The notes under the pieces were generated by a model. The model worked only from the letters and a program-made list of their open reading frames with translations, had not been told where the DNA came from and did no database searches. DNA of 22,197 bases from NCBI GenBank assembly GCA_019309945.1, contig JAFDFH010000013.1, positions 1-22,197 on the forward strand, written 5' to 3'. The translations under genes were made by a program, and so were the position numbers. Positions 1 to 7,268 of the stretch are shown in pieces (position 1 is the first letter of the stretch; every line of letters begins with the position of its first letter). The DNA comes from Deltaproteobacteria bacterium (GTDB lineage Bacteria; Desulfobacterota; Desulfobacteria; Desulfobacterales; JAFDFH01).

Positions 1-10
1 GCAATAGTTG

Positions 11-113
11 AAAAACGCGGCCCCCAATTGAATGCGTTCATCAACAGTACAAAAACATGAAGGCCAAATTTCCAATTTCTCTTTTCTAATTTCAACGTTC
101 CGTGAACGGTTAC
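11..113. repeat. Left copy of the window-flanking inverted repeat
   Basis: This 103-bp stretch is the reverse complement of 21873-21982, with about four substitutions and one 7-bp tandem duplication (attagaa) present only in the right copy. It contains AT-rich text such as ccaatttctcttttctaatt followed by the palindrome-like cgttccgtgaacg. The outer flanks of the two copies are unrelated, which defines the boundary. On the inner side a short match (ttttaacc) continues with a 1-nt offset. No gene is seen in positions 1-233. Confidence 0.9.
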
Positions 114-150
114 GAAAATTTTAACCACAGGAATACATTTAGTATTTTGA

Positions 151-210
151 GGATTAAAATTTGAGCCTGACACCGGAATTGGGCAAAAGGGGGCGTTTTT
201 CAAAGGTCTC
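151..210. repeat. Dispersed intergenic repeat, copy 1
   Basis: The segment carries attaaaatttgagcctgac, then gggcaaaa, then cgtttttcaaaggtctc. The reverse complement of about 12993-13054 has the same order of blocks (attaaaatttaagcctgac, gggcgcaaaa, cgttttgcaaa), and 13121-13137 repeats cgtttttcaaaggtctc exactly. It ends just upstream of the ATPase gene, so it may hold part of that gene's leader. No promoter was convincing here. Confidence 0.7.
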
Positions 211-233
211 GATATGAATCAGGGATATTGGTG

Positions 234-653
234 ATGATTCAAGCAAAGATTTCATTTGAGCTTAAAAATAACTTTTGTGAATTAGGTTTGCTGTGTCGGA
301 ATCTGGAACAGTTTGGAAAATCTCATGGGCTTTCCAAAAAATGCAAGATAGATCTCAACCTTGTCCTGGAGGAACTTTTAACCAATATTATTTCACACGG
401 ATACGCGGATGAAGGCGAGCACTTTATCCAAATCACAATTTCCTATGAAAATGGTATGCTGGTGGTGTGCATTAAGGACGATGGGATTCCTTTCAATCCT
501 GTTACGGAGGAAGCGCCGGACATTAAGAGTCCTCTCGAGGAACGTGAAATTGGCGGTCTTGGTATCCACCTGATTAAACAACTCATGGATGATATTGTCT
601 ATGAGAGGGTGGGAAACCGGAATATTTTAACTCTGAAAAAAAGGATAGCGTAA
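234..653 (+). CDS. RsbW/SpoIIAB-like anti-sigma-factor ATPase (serine kinase type)
   Basis: A 139-aa stand-alone GHKL (HATPase_c) protein of the length usual for anti-sigma serine kinases. Visible motifs are the N box around LEELLTN (residues 45-51), the G1 box DDGIPF (82-87), and the G2 box GGLG (107-110). Known members bind a sigma factor or target and phosphorylate a STAS antagonist; a STAS gene follows 125 bp downstream, which supports a partner-switch pair. I chose the ATG at 234 because AGGGA sits 8 nt upstream; the TTG at 228 and GTG at 231 are in frame but too close to that site. No sigma factor, SpoIIE-type phosphatase or sensor is in the window, so the regulated target is unknown. 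It could equally control a non-sigma target, as in several deltaproteobacterial switches. Confidence 0.9.
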   Translation: MIQAKISFELKNNFCELGLLCRNLEQFGKSHGLSKKCKIDLNLVLEELLTNIISHGYADEGEHFIQITISYENGMLVVCIKDDGIPFNPVTEEAPDIKSPLEEREIGGLGIHLIKQLMDDIVYERVGNRNILTLKKRIA

Positions 654-656
654 TTC

Positions 657-727
657 GTAACATCTCAATAAGTTCTGTGGAACCAGATGATAAAAGACGC
701 GCCCACTGGTAGTTATTGAAAAGTTAC
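657..727. repeat. Diverged palindromic repeat between the partner-switch genes
   Basis: The left arm gtaacatctcaataa (657-671) and right arm ttattgaaaagttac (713-727) are inverted with two mismatches in 15. The ends resemble those of the hairpin family at 1154, 16695, 19832 and 21983, but the middle is different. As RNA it would form a long stem between the kinase stop codon and the STAS ribosome binding site. No gene lies in 654-778. Confidence 0.7.
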
Positions 728-778
728 CGTAATTCACTTGGAAACAAAAGGTATACGTAATCGTAAGGAGGGCATTTC

Positions 779-1111
779 ATGGAGATAATTGAAAAAGAGG
801 AGAATGGAATTAGTATTTTTAAGCTCAGCGGCCGCCTGGACTCGAATACTTCCCCTGGATTCGAAGAGAAGATTGTTCAAGCAATAAATAATGGCGCCAA
901 AGAAATGGTTGTCGATTTCCAGGATCTTGATTACATTTCGAGCGCAGGTTTGCGGGTGATTTTAAAGACGACCAAGGATCTGAAACGTGTTGATGGAAAA
1001 ATTATACTTTATTCCATGCAAGATTACGTTAGGGAGGTCTTTGAGATATCCGGATTTGACACCTTTCTTCCCATCGTTCCAACATTGGATGAGGCGCTGA
1101 AGAAGTTTTAA
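779..1111 (+). CDS. STAS-domain anti-sigma-factor antagonist
   Basis: A 110-aa single STAS domain, the usual length for SpoIIAA/RsbV-type antagonists. The strand DYISSAGLRV (residues 51-60) is the family signature; Ser54 or Ser55 is the expected phosphorylation site of the cognate kinase. Unphosphorylated antagonists bind the kinase and free its target. An excellent Shine-Dalgarno (AAGGAGG, 765-771) lies 7 nt before the ATG. The gene follows the RsbW-like kinase gene at 234-653 on the same strand, but the order (kinase first, antagonist second) and the 125-bp palindrome-bearing gap leave it open whether they share one transcript. It converges on the minus-strand PqqD-like gene, with a palindromic repeat between them. 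Confidence 0.93.
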   Translation: MEIIEKEENGISIFKLSGRLDSNTSPGFEEKIVQAINNGAKEMVVDFQDLDYISSAGLRVILKTTKDLKRVDGKIILYSMQDYVREVFEISGFDTFLPIVPTLDEALKKF

Positions 1112-1153
1112 ATCTCGATTCGGCCGATAATAAGCGGCGAAACTGTTAAATTC

Positions 1154-1230
1154 GTAACTTCTCGATATGTTCCGGTAGGCCCGCTGCGCCATCCGCTGGT
1201 ATGTATAACCATAAGTTTTTGAGAAGTTAC
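1154..1230. repeat. Palindromic hairpin repeat, short form (copy A)
   Basis: A 77-bp element with perfect 10-bp terminal inverted repeats: gtaacttctc (1154-1163) and gagaagttac (1221-1230). The inner conserved block is ggtaggcccgctgcgccatc. Copies occur at 16695-16756 (reverse orientation), 19832-20101 and 21983-22197. It sits between two convergent genes, where a stem could terminate transcription from either side. The rest of 1112-1245 shows nothing. Confidence 0.9.
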
Positions 1231-1245
1231 TCAAATTTTATTGTT

Positions 1246-1629
1246 TTACTGAAGGCCGATCAGCCCACGTTTTCCCAGATCACGTAAAAAGCGGGTTACT
1301 GCGACCTCTGCTTCCCTGGAGTGTAACTGATATTTTTTGGCAAACCGCTTAATTACCTGTTGAACCGATTGCTTGCCGTCGATTAGCTCCCAAACCGCTG
1401 TACCCAGCTCATCGAGCTGTAGTTTTTTTGTTTTTTGCCCTGAAACGGTCCTGCCCAATCGGCGCATCAGGTTTTCGATCCAGGGTCGCATCACCACCGG
1501 ATAGGTCAGAAGTACTTCGCCGGTTTCAAGGCGCGTCTCTTTTATCATGTTGTTTTTAACGGGTTTGCATTCCAAGGCTTGCGTACGGGTAATCCCGGAG
1601 TCCTTATTCTTTTTTTTAAAGACATTCAT
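1246..1629 (-). CDS. PqqD-like peptide-modification chaperone domain protein
   Basis: A 127-aa protein whose C-terminal two thirds match the PqqD winged-helix fold by pattern: the run KLQLDELGTAVWELIDG, then SVQQVIKRFAKKY and an acidic helix ending in FLRDLGKRGLI. In known systems PqqD-like domains bind the leader of a ribosomal peptide and present it to a modifying enzyme. I chose the ATG at 1629 (MNVFKKK), which overlaps the stop of the upstream gene by 14 nt and suggests translational coupling; a longer reading frame to 1683 would lie deep in the upstream gene. No clear Shine-Dalgarno is seen. It is the last gene of the minus-strand ABC/OPT block. No precursor peptide is recognisable next to it, and the only radical SAM gene is 17 kb away on the other strand. 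PqqD-like proteins also occur without a peptide pathway, so its role is open. Confidence 0.8.
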   Translation of the reverse strand: MNVFKKKNKDSGITRTQALECKPVKNNMIKETRLETGEVLLTYPVVMRPWIENLMRRLGRTVSGQKTKKLQLDELGTAVWELIDGKQSVQQVIKRFAKKYQLHSREAEVAVTRFLRDLGKRGLIGLQ

Positions 1630-2527
1630 AAGTGCTGACAATGCGGTCACAGAATATGGAATCGATCGGTTTTTGGCCCTCAACCCTGACGCCCATAATA
1701 CGGTTTTTATCCTCCAGGTGCCATAATCGAAACCGCATGCAGGAAGGCTTTGCCGTTATTAGATGCCAGAGGCGAGCCCGGGTGCTATCGAAACGGGACG
1801 TTTCCCACTCCGCGACCTCAATGCCGTCGAGTTGTTTATAGAGCGGTTCTTCTAAAGGAAGTCCGACTCTTGTTCTGGCAAACTGGACCATGTCCCTTCC
1901 GGAAAGAAGAACCGAGGCCGGTGCCCACCGATGTAATGTTATTTTCTGATTTCCGGCGTCAAATACCAGCTCAAATTCTCCGGCTTCAAAGCAGTGCCGC
2001 ACCAACCGGAACGTTTTGGGAATCCTGGCCCGGATATCAAAGACCGACCAGAGCGTCCAGTTTTCCTGGGAATGATCCTGGAAAGAAGCCAAGAGATGTC
2101 GTGCGACGTGAGGTGTTACCCGGGATCCGGTTTTGTAAAACTGGATCAAGGTCGCATTCCGGCACACGGGGCAATGCAGAATAACACCCATCCCGTCAAT
2201 CTGATTCCCCCGCCAGGAAAAGCCGATCGACTCATAAGCACCCAACGCCTTTTTCCATTCAGACGGAAGGGAACATTTGCTGACGGCCTTGGCAGGGTGT
2301 TTCCGGTGAAGGACGACAAGTCGATGCAAGTGGTCTTGGTGCGAGAAGGTTCCCTTCACCTGACGCCATTTCACCTCCATAACCGGTTCGGATGTCTCTT
2401 CCAGCATCAGGTATTGAGCCCCTATTTCACCGATTTCCCAGCCAAGAGGGACCATAAAACGGATACCGTTCCATGCCAATTCTTTCCAAAAGCGCTGATC
2501 CAAATCTGCCAAGGGGATGTTTTTCAA
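1616..2527 (-). CDS. Conserved-looking protein of unknown function with two similar halves
   Basis: A 303-aa protein I do not recognise. There is no signal peptide or membrane segment, so it is probably cytoplasmic. Two segments share a pattern: IRFMVPLGWEIGEIG followed by strands ending in EVKW (residues 22-54), and IRARIPKTFRLVRH followed by strands ending in LHRW (165-201). This suggests an internally duplicated beta-rich domain. A CPVC motif (119-122) with further cysteines could bind metal or form a disulfide, but this is not shown. The start is a TTG at 2527 with only a weak AGGAAA upstream; an in-frame ATG at 2455 would remove the first half of the repeat pattern, so I prefer TTG. It lies 42 bp after the secreted-protein gene and overlaps the PqqD-like gene, so it belongs to the same unit. 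Confidence 0.8.
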   Translation of the reverse strand: MKNIPLADLDQRFWKELAWNGIRFMVPLGWEIGEIGAQYLMLEETSEPVMEVKWRQVKGTFSHQDHLHRLVVLHRKHPAKAVSKCSLPSEWKKALGAYESIGFSWRGNQIDGMGVILHCPVCRNATLIQFYKTGSRVTPHVARHLLASFQDHSQENWTLWSVFDIRARIPKTFRLVRHCFEAGEFELVFDAGNQKITLHRWAPASVLLSGRDMVQFARTRVGLPLEEPLYKQLDGIEVAEWETSRFDSTRARLWHLITAKPSCMRFRLWHLEDKNRIMGVRVEGQKPIDSIFCDRIVSTYECL

Positions 2528-2569
2528 AGAGTTCGCCGGCTTTTTCCTAGATTAACGATACGATACGGA

Positions 2570-3175
2570 TTAGCGGGGAATAAACACTTCCCAGTTTGGA
2601 GGCCGGACCGTTTTCTGAGGGTATTTTTTTTGCGATCCGGGTTGCTTCTTTTCGAAACAGCGGCGTTCTTTTTCAACAAAATTGTGTAACGTCAGTTTCA
2701 CGGAATTACCCATCTTCTCCTCCGCATCCAGGCTGTTATGCATGAGCGTCAGGCTGATTCGGTTGTAGTTATTGTCAACAAAGGACCATTTCCAGGCGAT
2801 AACCACCTGAAAAGAATCCCCACGATATTCGATGGGTTCGCCGAATTTTTTCTTAAAATGTTTAAAAAGAGCTTCATAGAACTGCTTCGATGAGTCGGCA
2901 TACTTGAGTTTTATCCGCACGATCCGACCCGGCTTGGCGCAGGTTCCGTAGGCGATAAGGCCACTTTTAAACCCTTCCCTTGGCTTGATTTCCACTTCAT
3001 GGAGGAACGTATTATAACGGATAGGCAGGGCGGTCTCCATCTTTACCCGGTCTTTGTAATCGGCGATATTGATGCCCAGGGTAAATCCTCCGACCTGATG
3101 CGGTGCCTGGGCCATACAAACAGCGGGGAGCAAGAAAACAGCCATACTAAACCAAAAAAAGAGATTCTTTTGCAT
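2570..3175 (-). CDS. Secreted (periplasmic) protein of unknown function
   Basis: A 201-aa protein with a Sec signal peptide: MQKNLFFWFSMAVFLLPAVC, cut probably after AQA. The mature part starts with GGFTLGINIADYKDRV, reminiscent of small periplasmic domains that begin with an FxLG turn, and continues with strands (VVIAWKWSF, RISLTLMHN). The C-terminal tail is basic and proline-rich. Two starts are possible. The ATG at 3220 has GGGAG 4-5 nt upstream but gives an 18-residue leader before the hydrophobic core. The ATG at 3175 has GAGGAG 3 nt upstream and gives a normal signal peptide, so I chose the latter. The family is not recognised. It sits between the OPT-like membrane gene and the two-repeat gene and could be the periplasmic accessory of the system. 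Confidence 0.8.
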   Translation of the reverse strand: MQKNLFFWFSMAVFLLPAVCMAQAPHQVGGFTLGINIADYKDRVKMETALPIRYNTFLHEVEIKPREGFKSGLIAYGTCAKPGRIVRIKLKYADSSKQFYEALFKHFKKKFGEPIEYRGDSFQVVIAWKWSFVDNNYNRISLTLMHNSLDAEEKMGNSVKLTLHNFVEKERRCFEKKQPGSQKKYPQKTVRPPNWEVFIPR

Positions 3176-3239
3176 GTGCTCCTCTTTGTATCGTAAATAT
3201 TTTCTATGAGACTTTTGCATAGCACTCCCTTTCGTAAAA

Positions 3240-5201
3240 TTAATAGGCCAGACGGCCTAATGATTTGAGGATAAGGGTAAATCCCATTGCACACATACCG
3301 GTCAAGCCCATACCACAGGAAAAACCGGCCAGCAAAACCGGAGCATACTGACGCCACATGGCACCGTAGCGCTTTAAAAAGAAATAGCGTCCCAGAAAAG
3401 CGCCCACAACCTCCAGGAGAAGACCATGGGGGGTGCTTTGCCCCAACCCCCGAACCACTCCATAGATCAGCATAACAGGGAGTCCGAATAGGTTCAGGAG
3501 AGCATAGGTCACCAGCCCGAAACTGAGTCCGGATAATACATAGCTTCCCTTCAGGGCCTGGAAAAAGAGGGAGTTTCCTTCCAGCGTGGAGGTCTGCATC
3601 AACAAAGTATTTAGGGCTTGGAGGTGCCACAGTTCCTGGGCATAGGGGTAGCTACTGGACGGAATAGGGGCCAGGCGCCAGATGAACTGCGAAAAGAGAA
3701 GGCTGGCAATCATTACCACCGGAAAGACGACGATTTCGGCCTTTATAATTCCCCGGATGCTTGTACCGGTCAGTTCAATCTCGCGGAAATTGACGGTGGC
3801 TCCGCCGTAATTGTGGATAGGGATGGGGGCATACCAGATTTCGATCCCCTGGTAGCCGAAGAATTTTGCTCCGGCGATAAAGCTGGCTTCCCGTACCAGG
3901 GGAAGGCTCACAAACTGTCCGGCAATCCCCTCCATTCGCGCGGTGATGTAGGAGACGACCGGTGTATAAACAAAGCCGTACCCGAGAAAGAAGATCCATG
4001 GAAAATTGGGAACAAGCCAAATACACAAGCCGACATAGGAAAGGGTGGAGCAAACATAAATTCCGATGGAGATCCAGAAATTAAAATCGCCGCGGCCGGG
4101 CGGTGGACGAAACAAGTCTTTAAAGTTTCTCTTCGAGCTGCTACCATTTTGTTTAAAGGATCGAAGGACGGACCAGATACCCACAAAAGCAATGGTAAGT
4201 CCCAGGCCAATGCCGAAACTCATGTAAAAATCGAAGTTGTTGGCAAAAACCGTGTCGACGGTCCCCATGCCATGGTGCCAGCGATGGAGAATACCGTGGT
4301 GGAAGAGAATCGGGTTTGCCACCACCGTGATGATTAATCCGATCAGCCCTCCGATGACGGCCCAGAAGGGCAGTACCATTCCGATGAATATGAGCCCGAT
4401 ATCGAGTTGAATTCCGGTGGCGACAGCCGGCAATACCCCTTCCGTATGCCGGGTCAATTCGACCCAGGGAATCGGAATCAAACGTATCTGTTCGGTAAAG
4501 AAAAGACTGGATAAGGTTGGCAAAAGAATGTATATCCCACCAAAGACAAGCCCGATAACCGCTCCAATGGAAAAGATGCGCCATTTCCAGCTTTTTTGTT
4601 TTTCTTCCGTAGACTCAGCCAGCGCCATGGTTCCCAGCGCACCCACCGGAGCCATGGGAAAAGGGAGTTTCTCAACATCAGAGGTAATCCGGAACAAGGC
4701 ATAACCCAGCCCGAACTGATCGATGCGCTGGATAATCTGAGCCCCGATCAACAAAAGGATCGGGATCATCCAATCGCGGTGGAAAAAGGTTCGTTCGATC
4801 AAAGACATGGATTCCGGCGGAGGCGCCACCCAGGTGGGAATGAACTCGATTAGCCCCAGCATTTTGGCCGCGTCGGACTGGACCAGGTACTGATTCCACA
4901 ACAGACCCTGGAAGGGGGAGGCCAGTGCAGCCCCGGCCATGTAATACAGGAGAAAAATTTCCTGCTGTTTGAGTTCGGTAAAGGACCGTTTGGCGATCTC
5001 AGCAAAAAGGATGATCGTGACCCAGCGTGCGGCCGGTCCGATCCCCGTGCCGATAACAAGCTGGAGGTACATGGAGCCAGGCATCATCAGGAACCCGATA
5101 AATATCGCTCCCACAAAGGTCTTCCAATCGAATCCTTCTTCAAAGTGGTCGGGCGTTTGTAGCAGGTCCCGGTATTCTTGCAGTTCTTTATCTTCGTACA
5201 T
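3240..5201 (-). CDS. OPT-like polytopic membrane protein
   Basis: A 653-aa protein with a short charged N-terminus (MYEDKELQEYRDLLQ) followed by about a dozen or more hydrophobic segments. The pattern resembles the oligopeptide transporter (OPT) superfamily and the membrane proteins often labelled peptide transporter in Desulfobacterota. The polar re-entrant-looking segment LGYGFVYTPVVSYITARMEG and the following GIAGQFVSLPLVREASFIAG are the most family-like parts. Known OPT members are proton-coupled importers of peptides or metal chelates; the substrate here is unknown. The gene starts 24 bp after the related 679-aa membrane gene, so the two form a pair and may act as a heteromer. Upstream of the ATG only TTAGG is visible as a weak ribosome binding site. 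Confidence 0.85.
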   Translation of the reverse strand: MYEDKELQEYRDLLQTPDHFEEGFDWKTFVGAIFIGFLMMPGSMYLQLVIGTGIGPAARWVTIILFAEIAKRSFTELKQQEIFLLYYMAGAALASPFQGLLWNQYLVQSDAAKMLGLIEFIPTWVAPPPESMSLIERTFFHRDWMIPILLLIGAQIIQRIDQFGLGYALFRITSDVEKLPFPMAPVGALGTMALAESTEEKQKSWKWRIFSIGAVIGLVFGGIYILLPTLSSLFFTEQIRLIPIPWVELTRHTEGVLPAVATGIQLDIGLIFIGMVLPFWAVIGGLIGLIITVVANPILFHHGILHRWHHGMGTVDTVFANNFDFYMSFGIGLGLTIAFVGIWSVLRSFKQNGSSSKRNFKDLFRPPPGRGDFNFWISIGIYVCSTLSYVGLCIWLVPNFPWIFFLGYGFVYTPVVSYITARMEGIAGQFVSLPLVREASFIAGAKFFGYQGIEIWYAPIPIHNYGGATVNFREIELTGTSIRGIIKAEIVVFPVVMIASLLFSQFIWRLAPIPSSSYPYAQELWHLQALNTLLMQTSTLEGNSLFFQALKGSYVLSGLSFGLVTYALLNLFGLPVMLIYGVVRGLGQSTPHGLLLEVVGAFLGRYFFLKRYGAMWRQYAPVLLAGFSCGMGLTGMCAMGFTLILKSLGRLAY

Positions 5202-5225
5202 TAAAACCTAATCACTTTTTGGGTT

Positions 5226-7265
5226 TCAATCCGGCAGGACCAGATAGCTTGAATCACTAAAAAGCCCAACCATCGCCCATGCCCCCCCCATGAGGAAATC
5301 GCCGATAATGAGTCCGATAAAGAAATATCTAAGGCGCTTGAACAGCACGACACCACCGTAACGCATGCACAATGCATTGCACAACCAGCCCGTAAAAAAG
5401 CTGAACCATAGAATCCGCATGGCCGAACTGTAGGCCGTCAGATAACCGATAGGGTGCAAGGGCCACCAATAGAACCGGTGATAGCAAACCGCCAGAACCA
5501 GCATGACCAGAGCCCCCATGGCGGAAAAAACCCACACCCAATTCCCGGGGCTTACGGGTGTATCGACGAGCGTGAAAATGTTGTCATAGACGGTCGTCGT
5601 GGTGCGAATGGCCCAGTCGAGTTGAAGCTCACGGAGGCCGAATTTGTAACACAGGGCCAGCATGGCGATGAACGAAACTACCACACCCCCCACGAGGGTA
5701 AGCATAATGCTGATGATAATCAACCGTCGGTTTGTTATTTTCTGTGTTATTTTTCGGGCGTGCAGCAGAGAAGGCATAAGGGATTCCCGTAAATCCACAA
5801 AGAGAACCTTCTGTGCGACGGCCGCCAGAAGAACCCCCAGATGGGTAAAAAAGCGGGGACCGAACAGGAAAAGCAGCCCGTCAATGGGTGCGGCGGTCAA
5901 CGTAAAATAGGCAACCCCTCCCTGGCAAATCACGCGGCTGGCCACGAGCGTTACCATAAAAAAAGCCCCCAACAGCAGAAAAGCGACCCACACGGAAAGA
6001 CCGAAATACAAGAACCAGATGATGAGTCCGATGGCGCTCAAGACAAACCCCCAGAAAGATAAACGGGTGGAAAACCACTCGGCCTCGGTGGTCTCATTTT
6101 TAGCGAACCCAAAGGCCTGCCTCACGATGTTCAGCAGATGATGCCTTGCCAGCCAGAAAAGAAAAAGAAAAAAGACCCCATAGGCCCCGATCATCTGCGT
6201 CTCTTCGGGCCTGGAAAGGGTCGGTCCGAAGGTCACGCCTAAAGCTGCGGCCGGGATGTTGTATCCGAGAACCCCCAAGAGCCCGATGAACAGACCCCCT
6301 AAAATGAAAAAAAACCAGAAGGAAAAGGAAATTTGTTTGGAAGCCAGAAAAGCAAATCCGATAAAGGCTGGATAAATATAGATCTTGAGCTTGACAAAGC
6401 CGGAAAAAAGACCGTGCCTGGGGAAATAGGGGCCGGCCAAAATTAAAGTGGGAATCTGGGGAACCGACGGAAAATAGAAACTAAGGCCGTTTAGCAGATG
6501 CAGGCAAACCGGGATCATCAGGCCGGCAATGACATAACGGTTTCCTAAAAAGCGGAACAATTCATGATTGTCCAGAGCTTCCTGCATCGCCATAGGAACG
6601 CGCAGGAGAGGAAAGTTCATTCGTTCATTGTAAATCGCCTGGCGACTTAACAGGTTGATCATGCATATCATTACCATATAACTAAGGAGGATGAAAGCGC
6701 CCCAGACCACCAATGGCAGAAGCCAGTCCCGCCAGGGGATCTGCTGGATAACATCCCACCAGTTCAGGTGTCGGCCCCCGACAAGGCCATTGTATAATTC
6801 CATGATGGCTTTCGGATTTTGGGGGTACCAGGCTTTGGGTAGTAACGGGTGAAGCACTTCCTGCCAACGGTTTTCCACGGTGGCAAAATGATAGGGCGCC
6901 GTCAGATTGATGAAAAAAGTACGGGCTAAACCGGTATAGGCGATCCCTGAAACAAGCACCATCAAAATCCAGGACACCAGTACTTCGTTTCCCGTGAGCC
7001 ACAGCCTTCCCTTAAAAATACGGCGGGCCAGGGCCACCAGGATCATCAACCAAACCAGAATAAAAAATGGTGCCAAAGGAAAGTGCCCGCCCCCCAGCGG
7101 CGTGGCATGGCGATAGGTATTATTAAAGGGGGTGATCGCACATAAACCCATGGCGAGGATCATACCGAGAAAAATCGCCCGTAAGCGGATGCCCTTACCG
7201 GTCGCGTGGGGGGCATCTTCAAGGTGGAATTTGACGCCTGTGGATTGTGGTTCGATGCCGGTCAT
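5226..7265 (-). CDS. DUF6785/DUF6784-type membrane protein (OPT-like)
   Basis: A 679-aa polytopic inner-membrane protein. From memory it has the layout of DUF6785 (about residues 30-550) followed by DUF6784 (last ~100 residues). Diagnostic text includes the stretch from WRDWLLPLVVWG through INLLSRQ and NERMNFPLLRVPM, and the C-terminal LHPIGYLTAYSSAMRILWF then MRYGG. A proline-rich periplasmic loop (HPLLPKAWYPQNPKAIMELY) precedes the second bundle. These families have no established function. The ATG lies 3 nt after the stop of the M28-FtsX gene with CAGGAAAAG upstream, and the gene is followed after 24 bp by the second OPT-like gene. The close pairing with an ABC permease argues that it works with that exporter. 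A transport role is inferred. Confidence 0.88.
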   Translation of the reverse strand: MTGIEPQSTGVKFHLEDAPHATGKGIRLRAIFLGMILAMGLCAITPFNNTYRHATPLGGGHFPLAPFFILVWLMILVALARRIFKGRLWLTGNEVLVSWILMVLVSGIAYTGLARTFFINLTAPYHFATVENRWQEVLHPLLPKAWYPQNPKAIMELYNGLVGGRHLNWWDVIQQIPWRDWLLPLVVWGAFILLSYMVMICMINLLSRQAIYNERMNFPLLRVPMAMQEALDNHELFRFLGNRYVIAGLMIPVCLHLLNGLSFYFPSVPQIPTLILAGPYFPRHGLFSGFVKLKIYIYPAFIGFAFLASKQISFSFWFFFILGGLFIGLLGVLGYNIPAAALGVTFGPTLSRPEETQMIGAYGVFFLFLFWLARHHLLNIVRQAFGFAKNETTEAEWFSTRLSFWGFVLSAIGLIIWFLYFGLSVWVAFLLLGAFFMVTLVASRVICQGGVAYFTLTAAPIDGLLFLFGPRFFTHLGVLLAAVAQKVLFVDLRESLMPSLLHARKITQKITNRRLIIISIMLTLVGGVVVSFIAMLALCYKFGLRELQLDWAIRTTTTVYDNIFTLVDTPVSPGNWVWVFSAMGALVMLVLAVCYHRFYWWPLHPIGYLTAYSSAMRILWFSFFTGWLCNALCMRYGGVVLFKRLRYFFIGLIIGDFLMGGAWAMVGLFSDSSYLVLPD

Positions 7266-7268
7266 AGA

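Noticed and set aside
1154..1230. Rho-independent terminator between the convergent genes
   Set aside because: The stem is real, but it belongs to a dispersed repeat family, has a 57-nt loop and lacks a clean T tract on either strand, so I list it only as a repeat with possible terminator effect.
1994..2689. 231-codon plus-strand frame
   Set aside because: It is antisense to two well-supported minus-strand genes, its composition is Arg/Pro/Phe-rich shadow text, and it has no domain.
3618..4337. 239-codon plus-strand frame rich in Gly, Asp and Lys
   Set aside because: It is the antisense shadow of the hydrophobic OPT-like gene; polar composition opposite membrane segments is expected.
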